A DNA stretch of 64,000 nt from Saccharothrix saharensis (GCF_006716745.1 NZ_VFPP01000001.1:8381386-8445385); one strand, 5' to 3'; counted from the first letter of the stretch, positions 54,150-63,561 are shown. The notes: a model not told the origin generated them from the letters alone. Program-made: numbers and translations.

Positions 54150-54605
54150 TGGGTGGTGCCGGCGACGGTCACCTCGCCGAGCCGGTCGGTCGCGCCGGGT
54201 GGCAGCGGCTGCCGGCGGACGGGGACGCCGACGATCCTGCCGTCGGTGGTGGTCTGCACCTGTCCTCGACGGCGTGCTCGACGTGCCTCGCGTTGGACCT
54301 GCACGGCATCGAGGCCGTGGTGCACGAACGGGAACCGTCGTGGAGGTCGGCGTCCCCGCCGTCGACCGCCCGCACCCCGATCTCGCGACGATGGTCGGGC
54401 AGGGCGACCACCGGGTGCTCGGCGACGGGATGTCCCCGGCTGCGCAGCGCAACGGCGACGTCCGCGTGCGCGTCGGCCTGGGACCCCACCGCACCGGCGA
54501 GAACGGGATCGCCTCCGACGCGATCCCGTTCGACGACCCGCCCGCCTCCCGGGCGTGGCTGATCGAGTCGTGCCCGGCATCGCGTTCCGGCACCGCCGCG
54601 TAACG
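54150..54605 (+). pseudogene. Remnant of a TetX-like FAD monooxygenase
   Basis: A first frame ends with ALDLHGIEAVVHERE, the beta-strand of the FAD fold. A second frame continues HPDLATMVGQGDHRVLGDGM, SPAAQRNGDVRVRVGLG and FDDPPASRAWLIE, matching the middle of TetX-type flavin monooxygenases. The GxGxxG start and the GDAAH block are missing. Only about 140 of 380 residues remain, in at least two frames. Confidence 0.6.
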
Positions 54606-54634
54606 GGTTGCCCGGATCCCCGCAACCATGTGGT

Positions 54635-55222
54635 GTGAGCGAGACAATGGCAGACGCGGTGGCCGGCCACGTGGAGCCACAACGGCACCCACCGCCCCGG
54701 GAACGGTCACGCGCCGCGGCGGAGTTCGAGAAGGTCTACCGGGCGCACGTCGGCCCGATCACCGCCTACTTCGCGCGGCGCAGCTCGGACCCGCAGACGG
54801 TGGCCGACCTGACCGCGGACACCTTCGTCCGGGCGATCACCTCGTTCGCCACCTTCGACCCGGTCCGGGGCAGCGCCCGGGCCTGGCTGTTCGGCATCGC
54901 GAGCCGGGTGTTCGCCGGGCACTGCGAGGCGCACAGCCGGCGTGGCGACAGCACGCGGCGGATCGCCGGGCAGCGGCTGCTCGACGCCGACGTGCTGGAG
55001 GACCTGGTCGATCGCATCGACGCGGAGCAGGCGGGAGGAGCCCTGCTCGCAAGACTGGCCGAACTGCCCCGGCTCGACCGCGAGGTCGTGGAGCTGGTGG
55101 ATCTTGACGGCCTGAGCCCGAAGGAAGCGGCCGAGGCGCTCGGCGTCTCGGCGGGCGCGCTGCGCATCCGACTGTTCCGGGCCCGAGCGACACTGCGGAA
55201 GACGACAGGGATGGAACGATGA
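54635..55222 (+). CDS. ECF-type RNA polymerase sigma factor
   Basis: 195 residues. GTG 54635 (VSETMADAV) is preferred because this sequence and the 25 bp before it are conserved in the degenerate copy at 57437. Sigma region 2 is FEKVYRAHVGPITAYFARRS, then VADLTADTFVRAITSFATFD; region 4 is LPRLDREVVELVDLDGLSP, then KEAAEALGVSAGALRIRLFR. The next gene overlaps by ATGA, the usual sigma/anti-sigma coupling. GCAACC at 54620 may be the -35 of an autoregulated promoter. Confidence 0.9.
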   Translation: MSETMADAVAGHVEPQRHPPPRERSRAAAEFEKVYRAHVGPITAYFARRSSDPQTVADLTADTFVRAITSFATFDPVRGSARAWLFGIASRVFAGHCEAHSRRGDSTRRIAGQRLLDADVLEDLVDRIDAEQAGGALLARLAELPRLDREVVELVDLDGLSPKEAAEALGVSAGALRIRLFRARATLRKTTGMER

Positions 55223-55863
55223 TGGCCAAGTTCGAGGACCAGCTCTTCGACGACCTGATGCGCGCCCACGGGTCGGCGCTGGACACCGTGCCGGACCGCC
55301 CGGCGACGTCGCGGCGCGGCGTCGGCCGCGCGCTGGGCATCGGCGGCACGGCGCTGGGCGCGGCGGGTGTTATCGCGCTGACCGGCACGTTCTTCACCGG
55401 CGGGTCCTCCGCCTACGCGGTCACCAAGGGGGCCGACGGCGTGGTGGAGGTGTCGATCAGCGACCTCACCGGTGTGACCGGCGCGAACGAGGAACTGCGC
55501 CGACTGGGCGTGCGGGCGGTCGCCGTGCCGATGCGCGACGGGTGCGTGGACCTGGCGAGCCTGCCGGTGGACACCGCCAGCCGGGGCACCGGGATCACGG
55601 CGTCCACGGACGCGAGGAACGGCAACCGCACCGGCTCGATGAAGTTCGACGCCGACGAGATCCCCGAAGGCGACACCCTGCTGCTGGCGGCGGCCGAGTC
55701 GGCCGACAGCCTCACCCTGGGCGCCGCGTTGATCAAGGGAGCGGCGCCGGACTGCGTGAGCACGCCCAAGCGGCACGCGGGCGAGCTCCCGAACGGGGAG
55801 CGGGGTCAGGAGGTCCGGCCGGACGAGCCCACCGGGAGCGCGGTCCGGCGATCCGGGAGCTGA
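55219..55863 (+). CDS. Membrane partner of the ECF sigma factor (anti-sigma-like)
   Basis: 214 residues from ATG 55219, translationally coupled to the sigma gene. A 45-residue cytoplasmic start (FEDQLFDDLMRAHGSALDTV), one transmembrane helix (IGGTALGAAGVIALTGTFF), and an extracellular domain with LDTASRGT-type segments and two Cys residues. There is no zinc-binding anti-sigma motif. Position suggests it holds or modulates the sigma factor; the family was not recognised. Confidence 0.72.
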   Translation: MMAKFEDQLFDDLMRAHGSALDTVPDRPATSRRGVGRALGIGGTALGAAGVIALTGTFFTGGSSAYAVTKGADGVVEVSISDLTGVTGANEELRRLGVRAVAVPMRDGCVDLASLPVDTASRGTGITASTDARNGNRTGSMKFDADEIPEGDTLLLAAAESADSLTLGAALIKGAAPDCVSTPKRHAGELPNGERGQEVRPDEPTGSAVRRSGS

Positions 55864-55870
55864 CCCCGCG

Positions 55871-55912
55871 GGAACGCCCCGGGGAGGGCGTCGGCGCTCC
55901 CCGGGGCGTTCC
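55871..55912. terminator. Terminator of the sigma factor operon
   Basis: A perfect 16-bp stem (GGAACGCCCCGGGGAG and complement) with a 10-nt loop, 8 bp past the stop codon. Confidence 0.88.
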
Positions 55913-56107
55913 GCCGTGCGCCGGACGGTCACGCCACGCCGCAGTCGGGCCGGTGCGCCATGCGGTTGGCGCAGGTCGCCAGGTTCGCCGTCGACCCCGA
56001 TCCGGTTCCCTGCAACGTAATCCCCGCCAGGGGAGCCCCGCGGTCGCTACCATCCGTCGCGTCACCGGAGCAGGTCTTCGCCCGGTGCCGAAGGGGGAAA
56101 TCGGAAC

Positions 56108-57394
56108 GTGGTGTGGAGTCGTGGACGGGTGCGCCCGGCATTGGTCACGTTGGTCGCCGCCGCAGGGTACGTCGCTGCGGCGTGCACGAGTTCGTCGAGC
56201 GGGCCGTCCACCGCGACGACGCCGTCCACGCCGAGCGACCACGTGCCCGCAGTGGAGCTCTGGACTCCGCACGGCGGGTGGCAGCCAGCGCCCTCGGCGG
56301 CGATCGCGGCTCCGCGGGAGCGGTGGCGGGTGCCGGTCGATCCGGACGGCGCCGGCAGCTACGAGGTCGCCGACGGTGTGATCGCGATGGTGGACGGGAC
56401 CGGCGGCACCGCGACCGTGCGCCGGGTCGACCCGGCTTCCGGCGAGGACCTGTGGTCGGTGCCGCTGCCCGATGTCGCCGTGCCCGCCGAGGTGGAGGTC
56501 GGTCAGGGCGGGTCGCTGGTCTCGGTGAGCAGCACGTCGGCCCCCGCGACCGTGATCCTGGACGCGGCGGACGGGCGGGTCGTGTGGCGCGGCGCCGTCA
56601 AGGGGGTCGGGTCCGGCGTCAGGACCCTCGGTGACCTGGTCCTCCTCGACGTCGGTGAGGGGACCGCGGCCATCGACGTGCCCGCCGGCGCGATCCGGTG
56701 GCAGACCCAGGCCTTCGTGGAGGTGTTCGACACGCGGCTGATCGTCGACGACTCGAAGAGCTTCGGCCTGCTGGACCCGGCGACCGGCCACCCGAGCCGG
56801 ACCGTTCCCAGGGAGCTGTTCAGCGACGCCCACGTCTTCGGCGACACGTTCGTCGTCACCAGCGACCTCGATGGCCCGGAGGACTCGGTTTCCGCCTACG
56901 ACTTGGCCACCGGCGCGCTGCTCTGGCAGACCCCGCTGGAGCACCTCGGCCGGGCCGAGGTCACGTCCGTGGACGACGGCACCGTGCTGGTCGACGGCGG
57001 CGACTCCGCGGGCAACGGGATGTACGTCCTCGCGCTGAGCACCGGCAAGGTCAACTGGGAGGCTGAGGGCGATGGGACCGCCATCCGCGTTGACGGGCAA
57101 CCTCACGTGCTGAACGAGCGCGGTGACCGCCTGGACGTCCGCAGGGGCGTAACGGGCGAGCTGGTCGGCTCGATGCCGTCGCCGGGTGAGCGGACGCCCC
57201 GCGTCGTCGGAGGCGCCCTCTACTACGACGAGGAGGGCAAGGTGCTCGCCGTACGGCTGCCCGAACTGGTCGGCCAGTGGGAAGTCGCCCTGACCGACCG
57301 GGTCGGGGCGATCAGGACGGTCGTCCCCCGCGGGTTCGTGGTCGAGTACCCCACTGCCGGTAGCGGAGGAGAGCTCGTCGGATACGTCGACTGA
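56108..57394 (+). CDS. PQQ-type beta-propeller lipoprotein
   Basis: 428 residues from GTG 56108 (GGGGGA upstream). The signal peptide ends in the lipobox YVAAAC, followed by a Ser/Thr linker. The rest is a repeat propeller: VRRVDPASGEDLWSVPLP, ILDAADGRVVWRGAVKG, AYDLATGALLWQTPLEHL, ALSTGKVNWEAEGDG. These are PQQ-like blades without a known cofactor site, usually protein-binding. It would be anchored on the outer face of the membrane. It follows the sigma/partner genes but after a terminator, so it is a separate unit. Confidence 0.87.
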   Translation: MVWSRGRVRPALVTLVAAAGYVAAACTSSSSGPSTATTPSTPSDHVPAVELWTPHGGWQPAPSAAIAAPRERWRVPVDPDGAGSYEVADGVIAMVDGTGGTATVRRVDPASGEDLWSVPLPDVAVPAEVEVGQGGSLVSVSSTSAPATVILDAADGRVVWRGAVKGVGSGVRTLGDLVLLDVGEGTAAIDVPAGAIRWQTQAFVEVFDTRLIVDDSKSFGLLDPATGHPSRTVPRELFSDAHVFGDTFVVTSDLDGPEDSVSAYDLATGALLWQTPLEHLGRAEVTSVDDGTVLVDGGDSAGNGMYVLALSTGKVNWEAEGDGTAIRVDGQPHVLNERGDRLDVRRGVTGELVGSMPSPGERTPRVVGGALYYDEEGKVLAVRLPELVGQWEVALTDRVGAIRTVVPRGFVVEYPTAGSGGELVGYVD

Positions 57395-57436
57395 CCGGCA
57401 CCGGGTAAGGGGACGGCCGGATCCGGGCAACCAGTG

Positions 57437-57600
57437 GTGTGAGCGAGACAACGGCAGACGCGGTGGTGGACCACGTGGAGCCACTCCCGGCACCCGCCGC
57501 CCGGAAGACGAGAAGGCGCCGCGGACGGGGTCGCGGGGGTCGACCAGACGAACGTCGGCATGATCACCGCCTACTTCACGCCGCAGCGTCGATCCGAGGA
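57437..57600 (+). pseudogene. Degenerate second copy of the ECF sigma factor start
   Basis: The stretch from 57411 repeats the leader and first codons of the sigma gene at 54635: GTGTGAGCGAGACAAYGG and GCAGACGCGGTGG are shared, then GTGGAGCCAC. After a frame change, MITAYFTPQRRSED matches PITAYFARRSSDPQ. The copy then ends. It is a partial duplication of promoter plus region 2. Confidence 0.75.
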
Positions 57601-58086
57601 CGGTGAACCCGCACCACATCTCCGCCCGGCCCGGGATGCCCGTCGAGCGCGGCGGCTCGCCGGCGACCCGACGGCGCCGCCGGGATCATGACCAACCGGC
57701 CGGACCCCGGCTCTCCACCGCGGGCACCGGAGCTGCGCCGGCCGGGTCGATGGTGCGCTACACCGACGGCGATCCCACGACGGCAACGCCGACGACGTGG
57801 ACGCCGCGAAGGTCGGGGACTCCGAAGGCCGGAGCCGGATCCTGCTTTCGGCCCAACCCGGCACCGCCGGCTGAACGACGAGGTCACGCCCGCCGGGCCC
57901 CGGGTCCGGCGGGCGGACTCGCCCGATGAGGTGGTCATCTCACCGAGGTCACGGTCCGTTGGCTTGTGGCGGGCATTGCAACTACCGTCTTCACCACGAC
58001 CGTCTGCTCGGCGCACCCCCCGTGGCCCTGTCACGCCCGTGCTGTTCACTCGGCGCAGAGCCCATCACAGGAAGACGGAGTCGTCG
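57601..58086. other. Non-coding stretch before the GAF-SpoIIE gene
   Basis: No recognisable gene; frames are Arg/Pro-rich shadows. Possibly further decayed DNA trailing the duplicated sigma fragment. The last 100 bp form the leader of the phosphatase gene. Confidence 0.4.
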
Positions 58087-59310
58087 ATGACAGACGTGCG
58101 GAAGCTGACCCGACGTCTGCGCGTGCTGGAGGCGATCACCGACAGCGCGCTGCGCGAGCTGGACCTGGACAAGCTGTTCGAGGTGCTGTTGCGCCAGGTC
58201 CAGGAGCTGTTCGAGGTCGACACCGTGACCGTGCTGCTGGCCGACTCCGGCGGCGGCCAGCTGGTGGCCCGCGCCACCGCCGGCCTGGAGGAGGAAGTCC
58301 TCCAGGGCGTCCGCGTGCCGATCGGCTCGGGTTTCGCCGGCACGGTGGCCCGGCGGCGCGAGCCGCTGCAGATCGACCACGTCGACGCGTCCACGGTCGT
58401 CAACCCGCTGCTCTGGGAGCGGGGGCTGAAGGTGATGCTCGGTGTGCCGATGGTCACCGACGGTGAGCTGATCGGCGTCCTGCACGTGGGCAGCACCACT
58501 TCGCGCCGGTTCACCGACGAGGAAGTGGACCTGCTCCAGCTCGCCGGCGACCGGCTGGCCATGGCCGCGCACATGCACCGCTCCCGGGCCGAGCTGACCG
58601 CGGCGGCGTTGTTGCAGGACAGCCTGCTGCCGGGCCGGCTGCCGACCGCGCCGGAGTGGGAGTTCGCCGCGCGCTACGTGCCCGGCGCGGGCAGCGATGT
58701 GGGCGGGGACTGGTACGACGCCTTCGAGCTGCCCGGCGACCGGATCGGCGTGGTGATCGGTGACGTGGTCGGCAGCGGGCTGTCCGCCGCCGTGGTCATG
58801 GGTCGGCTGCGCAGCGCGCTGCGCGCCTACGCCCTGGAGTTCGACGACCCGGCGGTGGTGCTGGGCAAGCTGGACCGCAAGGCCAGCCACTTCGAGGCGA
58901 ACACCATGGCCACGGTCGCCTACGCCGTCATCCACCCCGCCTCGGCCCGCGTCGACCTCGCGCTGGCCGGTCACCTGCCGCCCCTCCTCGCCGCCGCCGG
59001 CGCGGCGCCCCGCTTCGTCGAGGCCCCGGTCGACCCGCCGGTGGGCCGTGACCTGGCCGTCTCCGGTCGCCGCGGCACGACCGTCGAGCTGCCGCCCGGC
59101 GCGCTGCTCGCCTTCTACACCGACGGGCTGGTGGAACGCCGGGAATCGGACCTGGACACCGGGCTGGAGCGGCTGCGCGTGGCCGTCGAGCCGACGGACG
59201 CCGAGACGGCCTGCATCCGGATCATGGCCACCCTGATCGGCAACCAGGCCGCGGCCGACGACATCGCCCTGCTCGTGGTCCGCCGCCGTCCCGCAGCGGT
59301 CGAGGGTTGA
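58087..59310 (+). CDS. GAF domain - SpoIIE-type PP2C phosphatase
   Basis: 407 residues from ATG 58087. N-terminal coiled coil (LTRRLRVLEAITDSALRELD), GAF domain (TVTVLLADSGGGQLVARATA, GSGFAGTVARRREPLQIDHV, MLGVPMVTDGELIGVLHVG), then a SpoIIE phosphatase: GSDVGGDWYDAFELP, VIGDVVGSGLSAAVVMGRL and YTDGLVERR with the metal Asp residues. These act on anti-sigma antagonists and release stress sigma factors. Substrate is inferred; no partner-switching gene is adjacent. Confidence 0.93.
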   Translation: MTDVRKLTRRLRVLEAITDSALRELDLDKLFEVLLRQVQELFEVDTVTVLLADSGGGQLVARATAGLEEEVLQGVRVPIGSGFAGTVARRREPLQIDHVDASTVVNPLLWERGLKVMLGVPMVTDGELIGVLHVGSTTSRRFTDEEVDLLQLAGDRLAMAAHMHRSRAELTAAALLQDSLLPGRLPTAPEWEFAARYVPGAGSDVGGDWYDAFELPGDRIGVVIGDVVGSGLSAAVVMGRLRSALRAYALEFDDPAVVLGKLDRKASHFEANTMATVAYAVIHPASARVDLALAGHLPPLLAAAGAAPRFVEAPVDPPVGRDLAVSGRRGTTVELPPGALLAFYTDGLVERRESDLDTGLERLRVAVEPTDAETACIRIMATLIGNQAAADDIALLVVRRRPAAVEG

Positions 59311-59569
59311 CGCGCGACCGCGGGTCGAACGCGTCGCCGCCGGTCTTCCGCTGACCCGTGGGGTTGACCACGACGCCGCCCGTCCGGCGCAGCCGGGCGG
59401 TGTCGTCGCGGTAGTGCGGGTCCTTCACCCGGTGGTGGTAGAGGTGGGCGTCGCGCCTCGGTGTTCCCGCCGAAGCGGTTCCAAGACGCCGTGACGTCCG
59501 TGCTGTCCTCGTGCAGGGGACGTCGCGGCCCCTGGCCGAACGTCCTCGCACCCGGCGATCAGGCGACGG
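59311..59569. other. Intergenic region between convergent genes
   Basis: A minus-strand frame reads HLYHHRVKDPHYRDDTARLR and GGVVVNPTGQRKTGGDAFDP, which looks coding-like, but no start, ribosome site or family is evident. Possibly a gene scrap. Confidence 0.3.
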
Positions 59570-60673
59570 TCACAGCAGCCGCGACACCGCGAACGACGAC
59601 TGGCCGCCGAGGGCCCGGACCGCCTGCTGGGCGTTCTCGACCTCCGCCACGCAGCCGGTGAACGGCTCGACGGTGCTCTGGCCGATCCGGCACCCCATCG
59701 CCGTCGCCTTGATCGAGATGAAGTCCGCGATCTGCGCGCCGAACAGGATGGGCCGGCCGAGGATCCGGATGTCTCCCACCGCGTAGCCGGCGTCCGGTGG
59801 CACCTCGAACATCGCCCGGACCGGGTGGTCGGCATCGCCGCGGACGTAGGTCCAGAACGCCTTCGGGTCGGTGCCGTCCGGGGTCGCCCAGCCGGCTACC
59901 GACAGGTCGTCGAAGTACAACCCGACCGGGTTGGCCAGGGCGAGGTCGGCTTTGAGGCGTGCCACGGAGTTCACCACCCCGCCGATGTGCGGGTCGCTGT
60001 TGCGCTGCGGCGCGCCGTACTCGCCGCAGGCGATCAGCTCCTGCTCGTCGGTGAGCACCTTCCCGTCGATGCGGCGCACGATGCTGGCGGCGGCGCACAG
60101 CTCGATCTCCGCGCCGAGCGTGTTCGAGGCCTGGACCAGGTGCATCGCCCCGTTGACCGTGTCGGTGTTCCACCGGTTGCGCCGGATGTAGGCGCCGGAG
60201 CCGTCGAACAGGTCCGCTTCCCGCACCCGGTCGTCCACGTGCTCCCGGTACAGCGCCAGCACGGTCGCGGGGTCGGTCCGGGCGAGCACCTCCCAGTACT
60301 CCGGCCCCTCGCAGGTGAAGGTCACCCGGGTGATCCTGCCCGTGCCGTCGCGGACCACGCTCCACTCGCAGTACTCGTCCTGGACGTCGCGCGACCGGTC
60401 GGCGGCCGTCCAGCGCTGCCGGTCGGAGGTGGCGCGCACCTTGACCTGCCGGGGGAACGCGGTCCACGTGACGTCCTGGTGGACCGCGTCGTCGGCGGTC
60501 GGGGTCCTGGTCAGGTTGTAGTACTGGGCACGGGGGCTGTCGTTCGTGCGGTCGGTGTTGCCCGTGATCGCCCGGTCGGTGGCCTCGGAGATGAAGTCGT
60601 GCCAGGCCTGCCGGCCCTCCGCGTCGAGGTCGGTGAGGTGTCCCGGCGGGTCGAAAGCTCGCAGTGGCGGCAT
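59570..60673 (-). CDS. Unrecognised conserved-type protein, second gene of a pair
   Basis: 367 residues from ATG 60673 after AAGGAGCC. No signal peptide or transmembrane helix. Distinct segments are AWHDFISEATDRAITGNTDR, SPRAQYYNLTRTPTADDAVH, EYCEWSVVRDGTGRI, FTCEGPEYWEVLA, AMHLVQASNTLGAEIELCAA and LIACGEYGAPQRNSDPHIGG. Six or more Cys and several His might bind metal. Family not recognised. It is 24 bp after the 60698 gene on the same strand, so they form an operon and probably act together. Confidence 0.75.
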   Translation of the reverse strand: MPPLRAFDPPGHLTDLDAEGRQAWHDFISEATDRAITGNTDRTNDSPRAQYYNLTRTPTADDAVHQDVTWTAFPRQVKVRATSDRQRWTAADRSRDVQDEYCEWSVVRDGTGRITRVTFTCEGPEYWEVLARTDPATVLALYREHVDDRVREADLFDGSGAYIRRNRWNTDTVNGAMHLVQASNTLGAEIELCAAASIVRRIDGKVLTDEQELIACGEYGAPQRNSDPHIGGVVNSVARLKADLALANPVGLYFDDLSVAGWATPDGTDPKAFWTYVRGDADHPVRAMFEVPPDAGYAVGDIRILGRPILFGAQIADFISIKATAMGCRIGQSTVEPFTGCVAEVENAQQAVRALGGQSSFAVSRLL

Positions 60674-60697
60674 GGGAGGGCTCCTTGTGCGGTGGTG

Positions 60698-62254
60698 TCA
60701 CGTCTTCGGGTGGACCGAGCCGTCCGGCGCCATCCCGAGCAGTGGCGCGGTGTCGGGGATGGTGGTCCGCGGCACGGTGAGGGTGAACTCCGCGAGCTTC
60801 GACCACCGGAACTCCCGGCGGCGCGACTCGGCCAGCCGGACGTAGTCGTCGACGCCCTGCGGGGTGCCGAGGCGGGCGGTGACGGCCCGCACGTAGTCGT
60901 CGATCCGCTCGGCGAAGCGGTCCGGCCAGTCGGGCACCGCCCAGTTCGCCGCGAACTCGGCCTCGGGGCAGGCGTCGTCGTCGGCCGCCGCCACGATGGC
61001 CTCCGCCAACCGCTCGTCCAGCCCGGTGCCGACCGCCATCGGCGTGGTGGGGCAGTGGGCGAGGAGCCGGGCCCGACGTCGGCTGAAGACCGGGTTGGGG
61101 AAGTCGACCATCAGCACGCACGCGACGAACCGCGCGCCGAGGATGCCGGCCTGGATCATCCGGTCGACCACGTGCAGGTCCTCGAACGCGGGCTCGGGCA
61201 CCACGAACGCGAAGTAGGTGTCGCCCGGCTGCGAGAAGTCGCCCTCGGTCAGCCGGTGGTCGTAGTGGCGGACTCGGTCCAGGTAGGCCGGTGCCGACAT
61301 GGTCGGGACCTCGAACCCGGCGGGAATGCCGAGGACGTCCAGCAACGCGTCGTTGTGCAGCCAGAAGCCGAGCGGCGGCGTGAACGTCGGCCGGTCGTCG
61401 AGGCTGGTGTACTCGGTCGTGCTGCTCGCCAGGTTGACCGTCGTGGTGGTGAACAGCTGCCGCAGCAACCAGTCCGGGTGCTCGATCGTCCCCGACGCGG
61501 TGGCCGCCGCGAGCCGTGCGGTGGTCCACCGGTCGACGGCGGCCCGGATCGTCGGTTCCAGCACCTCCGCGTTGGTGAGGAAGGCGAACAGCGGGCTGGT
61601 CCGGACCGGGTCGTCGGGCGCGAGGTGGATCGCCGCGCTCATGGAGTGCCAGTGCAGCCACGGCTGCTTCAGCTCCTTCATCACCACGCTGCCGTTGACG
61701 TGGCTGTCGAAGCACGCCCGGCCGCGCGACTCGGGCCGCAGCGCGGTGTAGGAGTCGCCGGACCACACCCAGGCCCGGTCGATCCGCATGTAGAAGTTGA
61801 ACCGGCCGGCCCCGTCGTCCCACGCCGCCACTTGGAGGAACGCGTCCGCGGTGTGGTCGGTGGCACTGGTGCTGATCATCAGGTCCGCGTCCGACCCGCG
61901 ACCGCGCACGACCGCGAAGCGGAAGTCCTTCACCAACCCCGGCGCGTCCCCGAGCTGCCCGGCCTCGCTGATCAGGTACGACCGCACCGCCGGCACCGCG
62001 CCGACCTGGTCGAGGCCGGCCATGACCTCGCCCGCGGTGAGCGGGAAGCGCCCCCGGCGGAAGAAGGTCGTCGCCATGGGATCGCCGAGCGCCTCCCGCT
62101 CCGCCGTCCCCATCACCCGCGGCCCGCCGCCGTCCCCGACGTCGACGAACCGGTAGAGGGTGTCCGGCAGCAGCGGGGTGCGCGCCACCCCGTCGAGGGC
62201 CCTGACGTCCCCGTACCGTGCCGTGGCGCGCCTGCGCTGTCCGAACTGCGACAT
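60698..62254 (-). CDS. Unrecognised large cytosolic protein, first gene of a pair
   Basis: 518 residues from ATG 62254 after GAGGAG. It has no signal peptide or membrane helix. Visible segments: LPDTLYRFVDVGDGGGPRVM, TAGEVMAGLDQVGAVPAVRS, DLMISTSATDHTADAFLQVA, GRFNFYMRIDRAWVWSGDSY, DSHVNGSVVMKELKQPWLHW and PAYLDRVRHYDHRLTEGDFS. The High Trp and His in the LKQPWLHWHSM block is unusual. I do not recognise the family. Co-transcribed with the 59570 gene. Confidence 0.75.
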   Translation of the reverse strand: MSQFGQRRRATARYGDVRALDGVARTPLLPDTLYRFVDVGDGGGPRVMGTAEREALGDPMATTFFRRGRFPLTAGEVMAGLDQVGAVPAVRSYLISEAGQLGDAPGLVKDFRFAVVRGRGSDADLMISTSATDHTADAFLQVAAWDDGAGRFNFYMRIDRAWVWSGDSYTALRPESRGRACFDSHVNGSVVMKELKQPWLHWHSMSAAIHLAPDDPVRTSPLFAFLTNAEVLEPTIRAAVDRWTTARLAAATASGTIEHPDWLLRQLFTTTTVNLASSTTEYTSLDDRPTFTPPLGFWLHNDALLDVLGIPAGFEVPTMSAPAYLDRVRHYDHRLTEGDFSQPGDTYFAFVVPEPAFEDLHVVDRMIQAGILGARFVACVLMVDFPNPVFSRRRARLLAHCPTTPMAVGTGLDERLAEAIVAAADDDACPEAEFAANWAVPDWPDRFAERIDDYVRAVTARLGTPQGVDDYVRLAESRRREFRWSKLAEFTLTVPRTTIPDTAPLLGMAPDGSVHPKT

Positions 62255-62697
62255 CCCACTCCTCGACCGGACGTGGTCTCCCCTCGACCTCCGAGGTGGT
62301 CGCCACACCCGCAGCACACGGAACCCGTCGAGTGATGCGCTGCTCGTCGGCGGCCCGGCTTCTGCCCGTCCATAGCCGAAACCGCCTCGCGCCCCCCGGT
62401 TTCCCGCCGGTTCAGGCTGCGCGCCGCTGTGCCCTGATCACAAGGACTCACTCGTCGACAACTCGAAAGTGTGAATATCGAGCCGTGTTCGGCGGACCGC
62501 GTACGCGAGCCAGCGCAACCGCACCACGCGCGGCCCACCGAGGACTCCCGCGTGTCGAGGTCGACGATGCCGAGCCGCGCGGGTCTTCGGGGCGATCTCG
62601 TAGGCGTTGCCCTCACGCGTGTCATCGCTGTCGCGCAACGAGATCGCGGTTCCCCGCGATCCTGCCGCCACGGCGTTCGGGCCACGGAGTCGGGAAC
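62255..62697. other. Intergenic region upstream of the unrecognised gene pair
   Basis: About 440 bp with no supported gene. The part near 62455-62480 (CTCGTCGACAACTCGAAAGT) is less GC-rich and may hold the promoter for the operon starting at 62254. Confidence 0.35.
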
Positions 62698-62744
62698 GCG
62701 CCCGGACCGGTGCGTCACCGTCCACAACGGACCGGTCCGGGCGC
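62698..62744. terminator. Hairpin after the small secreted protein gene
   Basis: A 14-bp perfect stem (GCGCCCGGACCGGT and complement) around a 19-nt loop, 17 bp beyond the stop at 62762. Confidence 0.7.
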
Positions 62745-62761
62745 ACCCCTCGTCGGGGCGG

Positions 62762-63193
62762 TCACCACCAGGCGGTGGAGTTGCCCGCCGTGCACGTCCC
62801 GTTCGCGGGCACCACGTAGCACGCCCGGAAGGCGCGGTTCGGGTTGGAGCTCGTCGGGTAGGCCTGCGTGTAGTTGCGGTTGCCCGCGGTGTAGGTCGAG
62901 AAGTCGTCCGCGACGCGGTCGCCGTTCAGGTCGACCTCGAAGCGGATGTACTCGGGCCCGGTGTAGTTCAGGATCCGTCCCCAGCCGTACTGCGCGCCAC
63001 CGCAGTTGCCGTAGCGGACCTGGACGACCCGGTTGTCGACCGTGCGCTGGACCGCCGTGAGCGGGTTGGTGCACGTCGCCGGATCACTCCACCACGGAGC
63101 GGCCGCGCTCGCGGTCGCGGACGTCGCGGTGAACAGCGCTCCGGTGGCCGCGGCGGTCAGCACGACGGCCGCCGCTTTCGTCGTCTTCCTCAT
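62762..63193 (-). CDS. Small secreted protein
   Basis: 143 residues from ATG 63193, preceded by AGGGGGAAATC. The signal peptide (VVLTAAATGALFTATSATAS) leaves a mature domain of about 110 residues with four Cys (ATCTNPL, GNCGGAQYGWGRI, RACYVVPANGTC) that could form two disulfides. It ends in AWW. The Trp/Tyr/Asn-rich make-up resembles small extracellular actinomycete proteins of unknown role. No enzymatic motif. Confidence 0.82.
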   Translation of the reverse strand: MRKTTKAAAVVLTAAATGALFTATSATASAAAPWWSDPATCTNPLTAVQRTVDNRVVQVRYGNCGGAQYGWGRILNYTGPEYIRFEVDLNGDRVADDFSTYTAGNRNYTQAYPTSSNPNRAFRACYVVPANGTCTAGNSTAWW

Positions 63194-63561
63194 GATTTCC
63201 CCCTGGTGCCGGTTCTCGAGGCGGTCGACGTCCCGGCCGAGTCCACGCGTCGATTCCGAGCGAGTTCGTCACTCCGGCGCAGCTCGTGTCGTCGCTCCCC
63301 AGCCGACATGAGCGCCTTGCCGCCCATTCTCATGGTCGCACCACTGGTGGGGGATTGGCACCAACTCGATCGGGTGAACGGGTAGTCACCGCAGGTGCTG
63401 CCTCACGCCCGGTTCACGGATGTCGGGCGAACGAGCGGAGCTCGTCGGGCGCCGGGACGTCGATCGCCGAACCGTCCGCGTTCGCCGACCGTGATCGAGC
63501 TCGAGCCACCCGCGCACGGCGACGTACGTGCCCGTGATCGTGCAGCGCGCTTACCGCGAAC
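63194..63561. other. Intergenic region between secreted protein and TetR genes
   Basis: About 370 bp without a supported gene; contains the promoter of the gene starting at 63193 and the downstream region of the TetR gene. Confidence 0.4.

Noticed and set aside
55929-56141. A 70-codon minus-strand frame ending LATCANRMAHRPDCGVA
   Set aside because: The end looks protein-like, but it has no ribosome site and overlaps the leader and start of the lipoprotein gene; too little to call.
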